Shown here one piece after another: positions 45,540 through 56,695 of a stretch of 64,000 nucleotides of DNA. The position numbers and the translations under genes were made by a program. The notes beneath the pieces are model-generated. The model worked only from the letters and a program-made list of their open reading frames with translations, had not been told where the DNA came from and ran no database searches. This DNA comes from Streblospio benedicti (lineage: Eukaryota > Annelida > Polychaeta > Spionida > Spionidae): NCBI GenBank assembly GCA_019095985.1, contig CM032669.1, positions 4,775,998 to 4,839,997 on the forward strand, written 5' to 3'. Position 1 is the stretch's first letter; each line of letters opens with the position of its first letter.

Positions 45540-47073
45540 CTTGGCACATCAGTCAATAGCTTAAACACATTTATAAAAGTTGTCATAAAACTATTAAGAA
45601 GATATGTACATTTTCAATAGCTATTTCACGTTATGAAAATTTATGTTTTGGTATGCTTTTGATTCTTTTTCTTTTTATCTTATAATCGACACGATTTCGT
45701 TATATGCTAAATATTCATAATTTACACAATATTTTGAATTTTGAAATTCGCATTTATAACTAATTAATTTGACGCATAGCAGTATCAAATTATTATTTTT
45801 TAAGCACAATGAATAATTTATGCTGTCTATCTGTACATCACAATGCAAACAATAAATTCCGCTCCATGTTTCCACAATGCAATTGTGTAATGATGAGGGA
45901 CCAAATCAAAATGTCATCCAACAGAAATGTATGTTTGTTTTTATTAGTTCTAGCTTGCACATATACATATTAGAATATATCAAACACACTCTATAACATT
46001 AGTACAACCTTGTATTATGGAAGAGTCTGTTTATTATTAATTAGAATAAGCCAAATGAGCACAAATTGATAAAGCTGTTGACAAGTGACAATATCATCAT
46101 GTGAATATGTATCATGATGAGGTCATGAACTTTGTCCTTGTTATTCTTGCATGTTATTTACCAAAATGGAAGTGAGAGTCAAAATGTGTTTTCTGTGGAT
46201 ATTAATATTGTCAGTGATGTTTGAAGCTGTAGAGGTATTTTTTGTTCAATAAGTTGACGTTCAATAGTGATTTTATAGTAAATCACTTGTGTAAAAGTAA
46301 CACTGTAGCAAGCTTTTATATCATATTTATTTGACATGAAAGTTTGAAAGTTTTCATGCAAGTGACTTGCCAAGTCATATGAGGAGTATACTTATGGTCC
46401 TATTTATGCAGTGTGCGTTAACTATTTCTTACATAACCATAACACATTAATTCATATCCATCAAAAACACTTGTACTTATAAAGGAAATTGATAATGTGT
46501 CCATCTGTAAAGATTTTTACAACAGCCTCTCAACCACCCACATACTCACCCAACCAACCAATTAATCAGCACAATTTTTATGAGTTTCGAGAGTGTCAAA
46601 AAATTCAGATGACGAAAATCGTAGAAATTTATTTCAAAGAAATATACCCTTTAAACAAACTCACTTGCAATTTGGACAGTTTCAAAGACTTATCAGACTC
46701 ATTCCTGCTTTTATTCATTGACAGTATGACAAACTAAAAATGAGAATAAATAGCATGGTCTTCAATGCACATTAGATCACATTAGGTTGACAAGCATTTT
46801 TGCTTGAACTTTTTAATGTCATTGACAATAATTCTTAAAAATGGGTTGGGATGTTTTTATTTCTATTTTTTTTCTCGTAGAGTTTGAATTTCTAACAAAT
46901 TTCAGTGTGCGATTTGTGTCTGGTATCATGCAATATTTTTTTTTTCATATCTTCCCAACCATCTGTTGGTCTAATACCCTGCAATTTACAAAATGTCTAT
47001 ATATTAAAGTTGATACTTGCTGCACTATAATATTATATATCTGCATGTTGTGGTTTAAATTGTATCTTTGCAG
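45540..47073. promoter_or_regulatory. Head-to-head spacer between DFFA (-) and the WBP1/VOPP1-like gene (+)
   Basis: DFFA begins at 45539 on the minus strand and the next gene runs on the plus strand. Its first recognised exon is at 47074, so the spacer must contain both promoters and the missing signal-peptide exon of the second gene, unless these lie further off. The DNA is AT-rich. I found no CpG-rich block, TATA box or coding start I would trust. Confidence 0.4.
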
Positions 47074-49885
47074 GCTTTAGGTGCCTACATATGTGGCGAT
47101 TACATTTGTTCAGGTATGGTTCGTTTACATTTGCATTATCATTGGAATAACCATGTATAAGTGTAGCTCTTTTATATCAGGAAATAAACTTTATTAAACA
47201 TTATTTGGGATTAAGTTTCTGGATGCTTAATTTGACTTAAAGTCCTGATTTCCCGTTAAATGATCGTTTTCCAAAAAATAGCAGGATTGTTAAAATGTTT
47301 TAGAACAAAAGTCAAATTCAACCATCTTCAATTTACATTCATCCGTAGAGGACTTAAGCTCTAATGAGCTCTATGCGTTATAATCGTTCAGTTGAAATTT
47401 AAATTAGGTATTTTAAGGAACAAATATAAAATATTTCTTATGTGGAGTTTCCAAATTGCGAATTATATTAACTGCAAACTAATTCAACACTTAAGTACAG
47501 TTAGTAGGGTAATTGTTACAAATGATATCTACAACAGGTTTAACTCACAGATGTGCAAGAATCGAACTGATTTTTAAAACTTAAGTTGGGATCACTTAAG
47601 TATCACATCTAGCATTCTGTGTACATGTATTCTCCCATGATATACTGTCTGTATTTGAAATTGGTGCGGTCTCATTTGATGTGATAGTATTTGAAGTTAG
47701 ATATGATGTGATAGTACGTGGTATGTTATCACATGATCATTACATCAAGTCACAATAGGATGACATCAGTGATGCAGTCAGCAGATGACACTCGCGTGTA
47801 CACAAATTGCAATCAGTATTTGCTAGCAATTTTGTGTTTTATCACAAAGCAGACATACTGATAATGCCCTGGCTACACCCATGGACATCACGGCCAGGGC
47901 TCTCAGTTTAAACCTCGCTTTTTTTTTTCAAATACATACCAGTACATTCAAATGGATTAGGCAATAGCTAAAATGCTAGATGCAACAAGTAATTAAGGAC
48001 TGCTCATTAGTAAGTCAGAGGTCAAGGTGGTTCCAAGGAGATTTATACAAATTAGAGTAACAGTTCCGAAATTTTAATTAAAAAAAATACTGCGTCTGGT
48101 TATAGGCCTATTCATATTCGTCCTCTCAGTTGACTTAACATCTAGTTCTGCTGGTGAGTGGCTGGTAGTATTCGTATCACAAATCATTGACCAACTCCAT
48201 GCCACACGTACAACTCATTGCAGCCATAGTGTGAACATGCTCATCCCCTACATTAGAGTTCATGTACCTATTTAACTGAGCAGTCTGTAATTCACAACAG
48301 GTTAGGGATGTGTTTGCTCAATGCCCACCGGGAACTTCCGCTCACAAGTCCAACTCCATATCCACTTAACCACAGAAGGACTCTGAGAGGCTTTTGAGTC
48401 ATTGAATTGTGATTATGATAGAAATCTGCTTGTGTGTTTCAGGCCCCTGCTGTGGCGAGCACTGCTGCCACCACTCTGTGTGGATGGATGGCTGTAAGTC
48501 AACCCATGTAGTGTGTTATAACTACGATTATTGCGTATCACTATAAGGTGGATTTTTTTCGCCGTATTTTTTATTACAAGGTTTTTAATATGTAATCGTT
48601 GTTTTGAATAATATATATATGTATATTGTTAGTGTTTGCCAATGGCAGATCCAGGTTTTTAGAAAAGGGGAAGCGCACTTCAGGGATTTCATGGGTTTCG
48701 TACGCGTCATCGATGGCGGAAGTGTAAAAAACCCTATGAAATTGAAGTATATTGGTGGGAAAAAAGGGGGGCACATGCCCCTGCAACCCCCCTGGATCTG
48801 CCTATGCTTGCTCCATGGACAGTGTGAGTGATGGATCAATCCACACTGGGTAAACATTTTACAGTCAGCAATCACTACATGAGCAATGCTGCACAAAAAA
48901 AGTTATGGATTGCACCTGAATTTAGTTAAAAACTCTTAAATATATTCATCAATGTATGTGATAGAGCATTCTCTAATGCGAAATAGGATTTGGTTGACAT
49001 CAATACAGTATAATGGATTATTTGTGTAAAAAATTATTTGTTTTTCATCATAGATTAGTACATACATGTTTAGCTCATCAAGATTTGAAGGAAAATGCTT
49101 CCAGCTCTTGCGCATTTCTGTTTACGTTGGAACCTCTCAATTGAAACCACCCAGGGCACGAGACCCAAGTTGTCTCAATACAGAGGTTTTCTCTTAAAAA
49201 ATATGGAGCTTTGAGGACCGAGAAGTGGTCTTATTATAGGGGTGGTTTCAATACGGCATAACTTGGGGCCCTTGAAAATATATATACTTGGGGCTTCTTC
49301 TGTTTTTGTGCTTTCGCGTAAAAGAAGTACAAGGAAAAATGTTGACTTAATCTCAGACCCCATAGTAACTTTTATTACGGTCCCTTATTATTAGAGGCTT
49401 TCGCGTCCAAAATTTGCACCCGTAAATATTTTACAAAAATCTGGGGGCCCCCTATATGCTGGGGGCCCCTGGCTGCAGCCCGCTCAGCCCCCCTCCCCCC
49501 CTTATCTGGTACTGGCTTATTACTTGTACCTTTAAATTCTAATCCTGTGGGTTTTGCAGGGTTCTGGGTGATGTGGATGGCGGTGCTCTGCATCATGCTG
49601 GGCTGCACCTGGTGCTGTCGCCGCATCTTCTACGAGCGCCGCATGCGCCGACAAAACCCGGACTACGTCATTCTGCCCGTGAGTGTCAATCAGTCAAATC
49701 CTAAATTGATTATATGTGTTTCCCAGTGCTTGCGGATACATTTTCAAACTTCTCTCTCTCACGTCTTTTAGCAAGCATATTTCTACCAACGATAGATATA
49801 GCTGAAGACAGGTAAACCTGGTAAACCTGTCTTCAGCTATATCTATTGTTGGTAGAAATATGCTTGCTAAAAGACGTGAGAGAGC

Positions 49886-49927
<42 letters not shown>

Positions 49928-51914
49928 TGAAAACCTAAATTAATTGGGAGCCTTTTAGGCCAGAGGGTGTAACTGGCATGCCCAGTCTATATCTCAACAG
50001 TCCTCTTGAAGCCTTGCAGTCATCACGGTCTGTTAAGGGCCAGTCACACACAATATTATGGCGAAATCACGTCCAAATAGAATATCTGATGGATGTGGTC
50101 GTCAGTGGTAATTTTCGGTCAATTTAGATTTGGACGTTCTCTCGTCTCGACCACAGGCGTTAAACGCTCAACTCACTGCTACAGCATGCTATTTTTTGCT
50201 AGATCTACATTGCAATTTTTATTGTTCTGATTGGTTTACATACTGGTAATAGTGAACGCTTATCTGAAAATGGCATTTTTTTTCAGTCTCTGTCACCCTG
50301 AATATCAAGGGCTCAACATATTGCTCAAAACTTGCTTTTGAGCTGCCAGACCAGGAACCGATATTACATAGAGTGGTCTCTGTGAGAGACAGTCTGACAT
50401 TTTAAACAAGCCTAAATTGGAGATTAGATCCTGTGATTAGAACAGCAGTATTTATATTTGCATGCACATGAATTTTTGTATAGAGGTTTATGTTTTATGT
50501 TTTGTGTAATGTTGCAGAAGAGTAGTAGAAGTTAATAAAATAATGATACACATGGCTATTCACTCAAGTGATACAGTAATGTGTATGCAAATCAATAGTA
50601 TAAACAAACTTTGCTGTTCTGATTATGGAACCTAATCCCCAAATTAGGAATGTTCAAAATGTCTGACTGTATCTGATGACGTAACTTGCAGAAAGTGTGC
50701 AAGTAAAGAGTGTATTATCGTCTATGGTACTATCCTCGAGGTACTATCTGATATCGCACTGCATTTGCTCGAATTTTATGGCGTATCTATTTCTTGAGTC
50801 GTGTTTATTGATTTAATTGCATCATGATCTATTTTCTTGAAAGGTTCTAATCTACACACATGAATAGATGAGCCTGACATTTCTGTGAGGACCCGCAGCT
50901 GTTTTCAGCTTAAAGTGGTCTTTTTTGTGGGTGGGGTGGGGGAGGATAGTTGAAAAGGTTGAATGACTTTGAAGCATACTTTTCAAAATGTGGTGACAAT
51001 ACTTGAACTGTTTATCACCCTTGTTTTTCATATTATTTTGTTGTCTGTTGACTTTATTTGTTATCACGTTTGGTTTAAGCAAAATGATGGTCGCCTCCGC
51101 CCCCAGCAGGTGGTGTACGGTACTGTCGAGCCGCACAGCACTAACATTGTCACCGTGTCGCCGGCCACGGCACCCCCTGTAAGTAACACAAATACAGTAC
51201 AACATCCAATTAAGACCACCTCTCTAAAGAGGCCACTTCAATAATCAGACCATTTCTCATGGTTCCAATACTTTGTAAACAGACCATCATGATATAAAGA
51301 CTACCTCTCTATTGAAACCAATTGAGGCCAGTCCCATAAGTGGCCTTAACAAGGAGGTTCTACTTTAGACCTTTCTGATTTGTATTTTTGTTTTACTTAG
51401 ATGTTTATATTGATAATGAAACGTAACGTAAAGTTGCATGTACAGTTTTATGATTCACCTTTTTGTTTGATTCCAGGTGCCGCCTGCATACTTGGAAAAA
51501 CCACCTGACTACAACGCATTCCAGGCACCTCCACTGTACTCACAGGCTCTACCACAACCTCAACAGGTTTGGTGTTCAAGAAATGTCTATGGACGTTATT
51601 GAGATCTACTATTATTATTGAGATCTACTAAGTTTGCATGAAAGTTGTGTGGAGACAAATACATAAAATGCTTCTTAAATGTGTTTCTCCAAACAAAATA
51701 CACGTTAAACTAATGTCTGATAATATGCCTTGTTTTGAGAAGTATGTACTTAAAAAAATACTTAAAGTGCGTTCATACCTGCCTTACCCTATGAGCATAG
51801 CATTTGTTATTACATGTATAATTCGTTTGTCTCATTTTTAAACAGGCGCTGCAGCAGCCACCACCCAACCAATCACCACCACCGCAGTATCGAGCAACAA
51901 ATCCACACCAGTAG
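47074..51914 (+). CDS. WBP1/VOPP1/Shisa-like single-pass membrane adaptor, C-terminal exons
   Basis: Six exons join in phase: 47074-47113 (ALGAYICGDYICS), 48443-48493 (GPCCGEHCCHHSVWMDG), 49560-49678 (WFWVMWMAVLCIMLGCTWCC, then RRIFYERRMRRQNPDYVILP), 51110-51178 (VVYGTVEPHSTNIVTVSPA), 51477-51566 (VPPAYLEKPPDYNAFQAPPL) and 51846-51914 (ALQQPPPNQSPPPQYRATNP, stop). They give 145 residues. A cysteine-rich ectodomain with a CCGxxCC core, one transmembrane helix rich in W/C, a basic juxtamembrane stretch and a proline-rich tail with PPxY motifs (PPAY, PPDY, PPQY) is the plan of the Shisa/WBP1/VOPP1 (STMC6) superfamily. These act as adaptors in endomembranes that recruit WW-domain proteins such as NEDD4-type ligases. 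The closest human relatives by eye are WBP1 and VOPP1. The first exon with the signal peptide was not found. Confidence 0.8.
48643..48806. mobile_element. hAT-like MITE with GGCAGATCCAGG TIRs
   Basis: TGGCAGATCCAGGTTTTTAG at the left and the inverse CCCCTGGATCTGCC at the right bound about 165 bp. GGATCCAGG-type ends are frequent in hAT-derived MITEs. The interior block (GGGATTTCATGGGTTTCGTA) is shared with 25501-25605. It lies in an intron of the WBP1/VOPP1-like gene. Confidence 0.65.
49130..49255 (+). repeat. 'AACCTCTCAATTGAAACCACC' intron repeat copy
   Basis: Has GGAACCTCTCAATTGAAACC, GTTGTCTCAATACAGAGGT and GAAGTGGTCTTATTATAGGG. It is the same family as 42770-42913 / 44065-44300 and 51205-51365. 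Confidence 0.6.
49741..49933. repeat. Long hairpin with (GA)n expansion in one arm
   Basis: 49741-49813 (TTTTCAAACTTCTCTC... to ...AGACAGGT) is repeated inverted at 49825-49933 around an 11-nt loop. Identity is almost perfect except that the right arm has a (GA)n run of over 40 nt (49879-49922) where the left has CTCTCTCTC. It begins 62 bp after the donor of the transmembrane exon, in the following intron. Confidence 0.9.
51205..51365 (+). repeat. 'CCAATTAAGACCACCTCTC' intron repeat copy
   Basis: CATCCAATTAAGACCACCTC, GACTACCTCTCTATTGAAACC and AAGGAGGTTCTACTTTAG mark another copy of the family at 42770 and 49130. It starts about 25 bp after an exon of the WBP1/VOPP1-like gene. Confidence 0.6.
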
Positions 51915-53849
51915 TATCTCCTACAGTATTTTATCTGCCAGGGCAACAAATATGATGTGCTTGTTCATAGATTTCTTCAATAATAAATATTTAAAGATCC
52001 CACCACTTTAGACTTACGAGTAGGACTTGACACAAATGTGTCTAGGCATTTATGTGCAACTGCTATGAATCCAGTGTTTGAATGCAGATGATTTCGAAAG
52101 TTAGATGAAGAACTCAGGGTCTAGTATTTTATTTGGAAATATTTTGCAATAGAAATTTTGATCATTACTCCCTCTTACCTCCCTCTTACGCACAAGCTTC
52201 AATTTCCAAAAATCTTTGTTTTAGTTGGTTACATGTGACACTGTGAGTGAATGTCTGGCGGAAATTTAATTCATTTTGAGTGAAGATGATAATCCCGTAT
52301 GTACAATAAGTACTTTTATTTTCATGATGGAAGTAAAACTATATTCTTTTGATGTTTTTCATCATTATGCATGCTTGACAATCTTTTATGGCAAATGTTA
52401 GAATATGCACATGCATTGTGAGAGGCACAGTTTACACAAGGCAAGGTATGAAACTCATGAAAATTTGCTCACGGACCAAAATGTTATTCTTGAATTGTAT
52501 TTCTTCAAATATGAATACTTTTTAACATATGAGCTATTCCCCCGTGAGCTATTCATATGAGTCATTCTGTCAAATGTTAAATTACGACTTCTGTGATGCT
52601 TAAAATCTTGAAAATGTAAAATTCAGTTTACCAGTGTTTTTAAAATAATATTTTAATGAGTTGAGTGAGTTTTATTCATAAGTTGTTGAGCTAGATATTT
52701 CATAATGGACAATTAACACTCAAAGCACAATTAGCTGCTTCATTTTAACAGATTTTGTTATATAAACTTCAATTGTAATCTATAGTTCAATTATACATGT
52801 ATATAGAATACCACGTTAGTGCGAATATGTCATTACTTGTATACTGCGAGCGCATATCCAACGAGTCGGGATGAGTTTGATGCGAAAAATGATTGTATGA
52901 GCCGTATACTATACAAGTACTATGAATTCAGCACGAATGTGGTACTTAATTCAACATACATTGTGTTTATAAACAACTAATGAATTAATATTAACATGTT
53001 ATTTTATGAATAAATGTACAAATCTGTATTGTTTACATAAAGCACCTTACTTCTGATATCTACAGTAGCTCCTTTCAAAATAACTTAGGAAAGATTAACA
53101 TAGTATGTAGTGCCAATTCCTACTGATAACTGAGTATGTTGTTGGAAGGTGTATGACAGGCTTGTCCGGGTCACCAGCAGTTAGAGAGCAGGATAACCCA
53201 AGAAATTACATGTCCGTGCTTGATGAATAATATTGCTATATCATGTCGATCATATAATAGATTTTAATGTGTATGTTCTTTCATAAAATTAAGGAACATG
53301 TGATATCAGACATAGATCAACGCAGACTTGAGATTATTTACAGTTTACTTGTCTACACTGTATTTAATAGACAATGCGCATAATTAAGAATGTTCATCAC
53401 TTTTATCAATAGTACAAGTTAATCTTTATAGTACAGTCTGATTTATATACTGATAAAGCAAAGCACAGTTGCGTAAAGGCCAAAATGTTTTTAGACTTTG
53501 ATTGCATGCTTTTACAATACTGATAATAATGTGCCTTTTTTATAACAGCTGTGTGTTTGTAAGAGTTCATTTACATTCAGTATGAACCTGAGGTATGAAC
53601 ATTTTTTTACTGTACATTTTTTACTGAAATATATGAAATTTTGATGTGGTATGACTTTCCATGTATATTTTGGTGTATATTTTGATGTATGGTAACGTAT
53701 CAGGAAGGTGCAGTAAGACAGTACATATGTAATATGAAAAAATCCTTTATAATTTAAATACCAATGATTTATTTTTTCAAAAACTGTAAAGCAGTTCTGG
53801 GTGCTATTTTCCAAACATACTAAAAACACTGTAGTTTTTTAACCAATGA
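51915..53849 (+). other. 3' UTR and downstream flank; no gene seen
   Basis: The stop at 51912-51914 is followed by TTCAATAATAAATATTTAAA at about 51974-51993, where AATAAA could end a short transcript. The rest is AT-rich with no coding signal. Confidence 0.45.
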
Positions 53850-54380
53850 CTTCATTCGGCTAATAACGCTATTTATGCAAGTCTGGGATCCCACATCTAT
53901 GTGCTTTAAACAAATGCAAACATTGCTATTTTTTAAACCAATAACTTGATTCGCACCAGCAGATATATGCTAACACAACACAAGGCTTTCACCAGACTGG
54001 GAATCCGACCTGGCTGGAATATGCTAATAGTGCTATTTCTGCAAGTTTGGACTTCACATGCTGTGCTTTGAAACTAATGGAAACATTGAGATATTGATAT
54101 TCGTAAGCCGAATACTTCATACACCTCCACAGGAATTTGCTAATCATGCTATTTTTGCAAGTTTGATAACCAATTGTTCTTATTTTTAAACTAAAATAGC
54201 ACATCTCATCTCATGTCTTCGTCTGCTAATAGCACTATTTATAACCAAGAACATTGAGAATATGGAGAAATAGCAACATTTGCAAATGATTGAAAACAAA
54301 TTAGCATGTTTGGCTTTGAAACTTGCAAAAAAAAATATGGCAATATTCTTGAAACAAGAATAGCACATCTCATCTCGTGT
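53850..54380. repeat. Degenerate tandem repeat, four copies of a ~110-150-bp unit
   Basis: The string GCTAATAnnGCTATTTnTGCAAG, followed by CATnTGCTTTnAAACnAATG and AAACATTG, recurs at about 53858, 54021, 54140 and 54220. A further partial copy (TAGCATGTTTGGCTTTGAAAC) lies at about 54302. AATAGCACATCTCATCTC occurs twice (54186 and 54359). It is an old, diverged array. Confidence 0.6.
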
Positions 54381-54949
54381 CACTTCAGAGTCATTCTGAC
54401 ACAGTCAGTACTATATAGTAGTTCACTTATTTGGGGGTTGGAGGCCCCCCCCCCCTTATTTGTGAAGCACAATCTCTTTTCCAAGGGCTGATAGTTCAAA
54501 GCCACTTGACATAAACCAATCATTTGCTCCATATACATCCATGTATGTACTTACATAACAATTATTAAGAAAATCGTGGAAGGACCTACCATGGATGACA
54601 ATAAAAGTCAAGAGAATCTGGCCGTAAAAAAACGCAGCATCTCTACAACATGATGAAAAAGACAAAACAAGAACAACACTGGGCTCGTTAGAGAAAGCAT
54701 AAAAAGTCAAAATGCAATGAGTTGAAAAAGGCACAATCATGTCAATGGTCATATATAATTTTGTTCTGTTTTTACCAGAGACTATCCGGGGTCAGAGACA
54801 TTACTTCTTGGGCCAAGTTATCTACCAATTAACAACTTTGATATCAATGTCAAAGGGGTAGAGAAACTGTGTTAGGGGATTAACCCCCCAATGCTTACAA
54901 CAATATTTTGCCAATCATTTGACACTGGGCAGCTCACATTAGCTTGGTC
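54381..54949. other. No gene seen
   Basis: A C-run at about 54450-54460 and otherwise unremarkable AT-rich sequence up to the LINE fragment. Confidence 0.4.
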
Positions 54950-56260
54950 AACAGCAATTGTTTCTCAAGTCTCTCGCTCAGCTGTAAAGGGATCTAAGTG
55001 GCCCAGAGAAGTGCAGTACAGTATGGGGTATGCAATTTAATGCAAAAAAATGTAATATGATAACTGCGCAATCTACTCCTTTAGTTCATTTCTACCAACT
55101 AGACCAAACAATATTGGAGAATATGGACTGCTGCAAATATTTGGGCATAAAGATTTCAGCAACATTGAATTGGAGTGACCATGTCAACAATATAACCAAG
55201 ATGGCTAAGGCACCAACCATTTGATTATCTGAGGGGGGCCAGGCAAAAAGCATTGAAGTGAAATTTGTTTTGGAGAAAATTTGCAAGTTTTGTTAAATTC
55301 ACAATATTAAATTACATATACAATGTAAACACCTGGAAACTGAATGTACACCTGATACTGCTATAAAGTGAACGAAAAACAGGATGCATTTACTTTATAA
55401 TACATATCTGTCTCTCATATGAAAAAACACTTTTAAACCATCAGTATATGTCCTGGCTTGTCTAAATACATTCATTGCACTGTCAGAGGTGATGGCCTCA
55501 AAATTAAAATTACATGATGTGAGAAATGATATTTTACATAAAGACCCCATGTTTTGAAGAAGTGGATTTTTTACATACCAAAAGATATTTATCTCCAGAT
55601 ATTAATATGCCCCAGGTTTTTTTTACATGAGTGCATTTTGTTTCATGATTTTACCTAATTGTCATTGATTCATTCTAAATGGTAGTGTGTATGACGTATC
55701 AAAATAGATACTGCAATGCAGTCAATTATGTTTTTTTATATCTTCTACATATATCTAATAACATTGATATTTTGTTAGATCTATCGAGATTGTTCCTGCA
55801 AGCGAAGCGAGCACTTTTTTTTATTAGTTGTTTTTTCCAATTTTCCCCATGATTTCTTTACTTATGACTTTATTTATTTATCTTCTGACATCTAGCATTT
55901 TTTTTAAATGATCTGTAATTTCTTTAATTTTTTCATCACAGAGTTCAAATGGTGCGTGCCTAACAGTTGTCTTGGTTTCCCTAGGCAGAGCCTGCGAAGT
56001 TGCCCAGATACTGAAAAAGACAGCCTATATTTCACTAATAAGATCTGGCCTGGAGTATGTGCCTCTATTTGGAATCCATACCCCTCATACCTCCAAAAAG
56101 ACAAGAGTATATTGGAGGCAATATTCAAAGAAGAGCTGGCTGAGGGATAACCGGCTATTATTTATGATCTTCATGCTAGTGACTAATGTGTTAAATGACC
56201 TTGAACTTGAGTGCCTTGAGAACAGAATAAGGAATGCCCCGCTCACTCTGCCCTGAGAAG
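54950..56260 (+). mobile_element. CR1/jockey-like LINE reverse-transcriptase fragment, interrupted
   Basis: Before the interruption it reads MQFNAKKCNMITAQSTPLVH, then DCCKYLGIKISATLNWSDHV (55030-55205). It resumes at 55964 with LRSCP, then KKTAYISLIRSGLEY and WNPYPSYLQKDKSILEA in alternating frames, showing small indels. KYLGxxIxxxLxWxxH and SLIRSxLEYxxxxWxPY are the C-terminal RT/thumb signatures of CR1/jockey-type LINEs. The endonuclease and palm are missing, so it is an old 5'-truncated copy. A 752-bp MITE sits between the two parts. Confidence 0.85.
55206..55963. mobile_element. Harbinger-like MITE, 752 bp, inserted in the LINE (TAA duplication)
   Basis: Element 55209-55960 starts GGCACCAACCATTTGATTAT and ends ATTCAAATGGTGCGTGCC-like (GTTCAAATGGTGCGTGCC), inverse to each other. 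TAA lies on both sides (55206-55208 and 55961-55963). Removing the element and one TAA restores the LINE context, which confirms the borders. A GAGGGGGGCC run next to the left TIR resembles the G-runs of the elements at 34755 and 41196. Confidence 0.82.
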
Positions 56261-56695
56261 CACAGCCTCAAGCTACAACACCAATGAACACTCCACACTG
56301 TATCATGCCTCAGTAGCAGAGGCTGGTTCATAATTTAAGAGCCAGCTTACATCACTGGCTAACTGGCCTGTCACTCGCATCTGCATCATACTCCTCTGTG
56401 GTGGCGTGCAGATGAAGAAAATAACTAGACTTAGACGTGTAGAGTAGAAAGTGCGGGATGGGTAGGCAAGTACAGTATCTGCGCAGCGCCCTGACAGAGT
56501 AGACTGTTACTCTGCCTCCATCTCGCTCTGCTCCGCTCCATTTCGGCAAGCGTGCGGCGCAGAAAAGGGGTCAGTGCAACAGTCTACATGACAGAGACGA
56601 CACAAATCAGTGACGTCATAGAGCGATCGGAAGTATGGATTTGTAGTCTGTAAAATGTTTATTTTTCACTGATTATCAAATTTACGGCAGTAAAA
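56261..56695 (+). promoter_or_regulatory. Promoter/5' UTR region of the C2orf68 homologue
   Basis: GC content rises upstream of the start codon. A full cAMP-response palindrome TGACGTCA lies at 56611-56618 and an ETS-like CGGAAG at 56629-56634. An ATG at 56635 opens a three-codon frame (MDL, stop) before the main ATG at 56696, which may act as an upstream ORF if it is transcribed. The transcription start is not determined. Confidence 0.45.

Noticed and set aside
46841-47080. MGWDVFISIFFLVEFEFL as the signal peptide of the WBP1/VOPP1-like protein
   Set aside because: Hydrophobic and near the right place, but no donor site lets it join exon 47074 in phase, and the AT-rich codons look random.
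48301-48380. Possible tRNA-like or SINE head
   Set aside because: No A and B box pair and no cloverleaf could be drawn.
49375-49626. Minus-strand frame antisense to the transmembrane exon
   Set aside because: The plus strand carries splice sites and a conserved protein in phase; the minus frame is a shadow.
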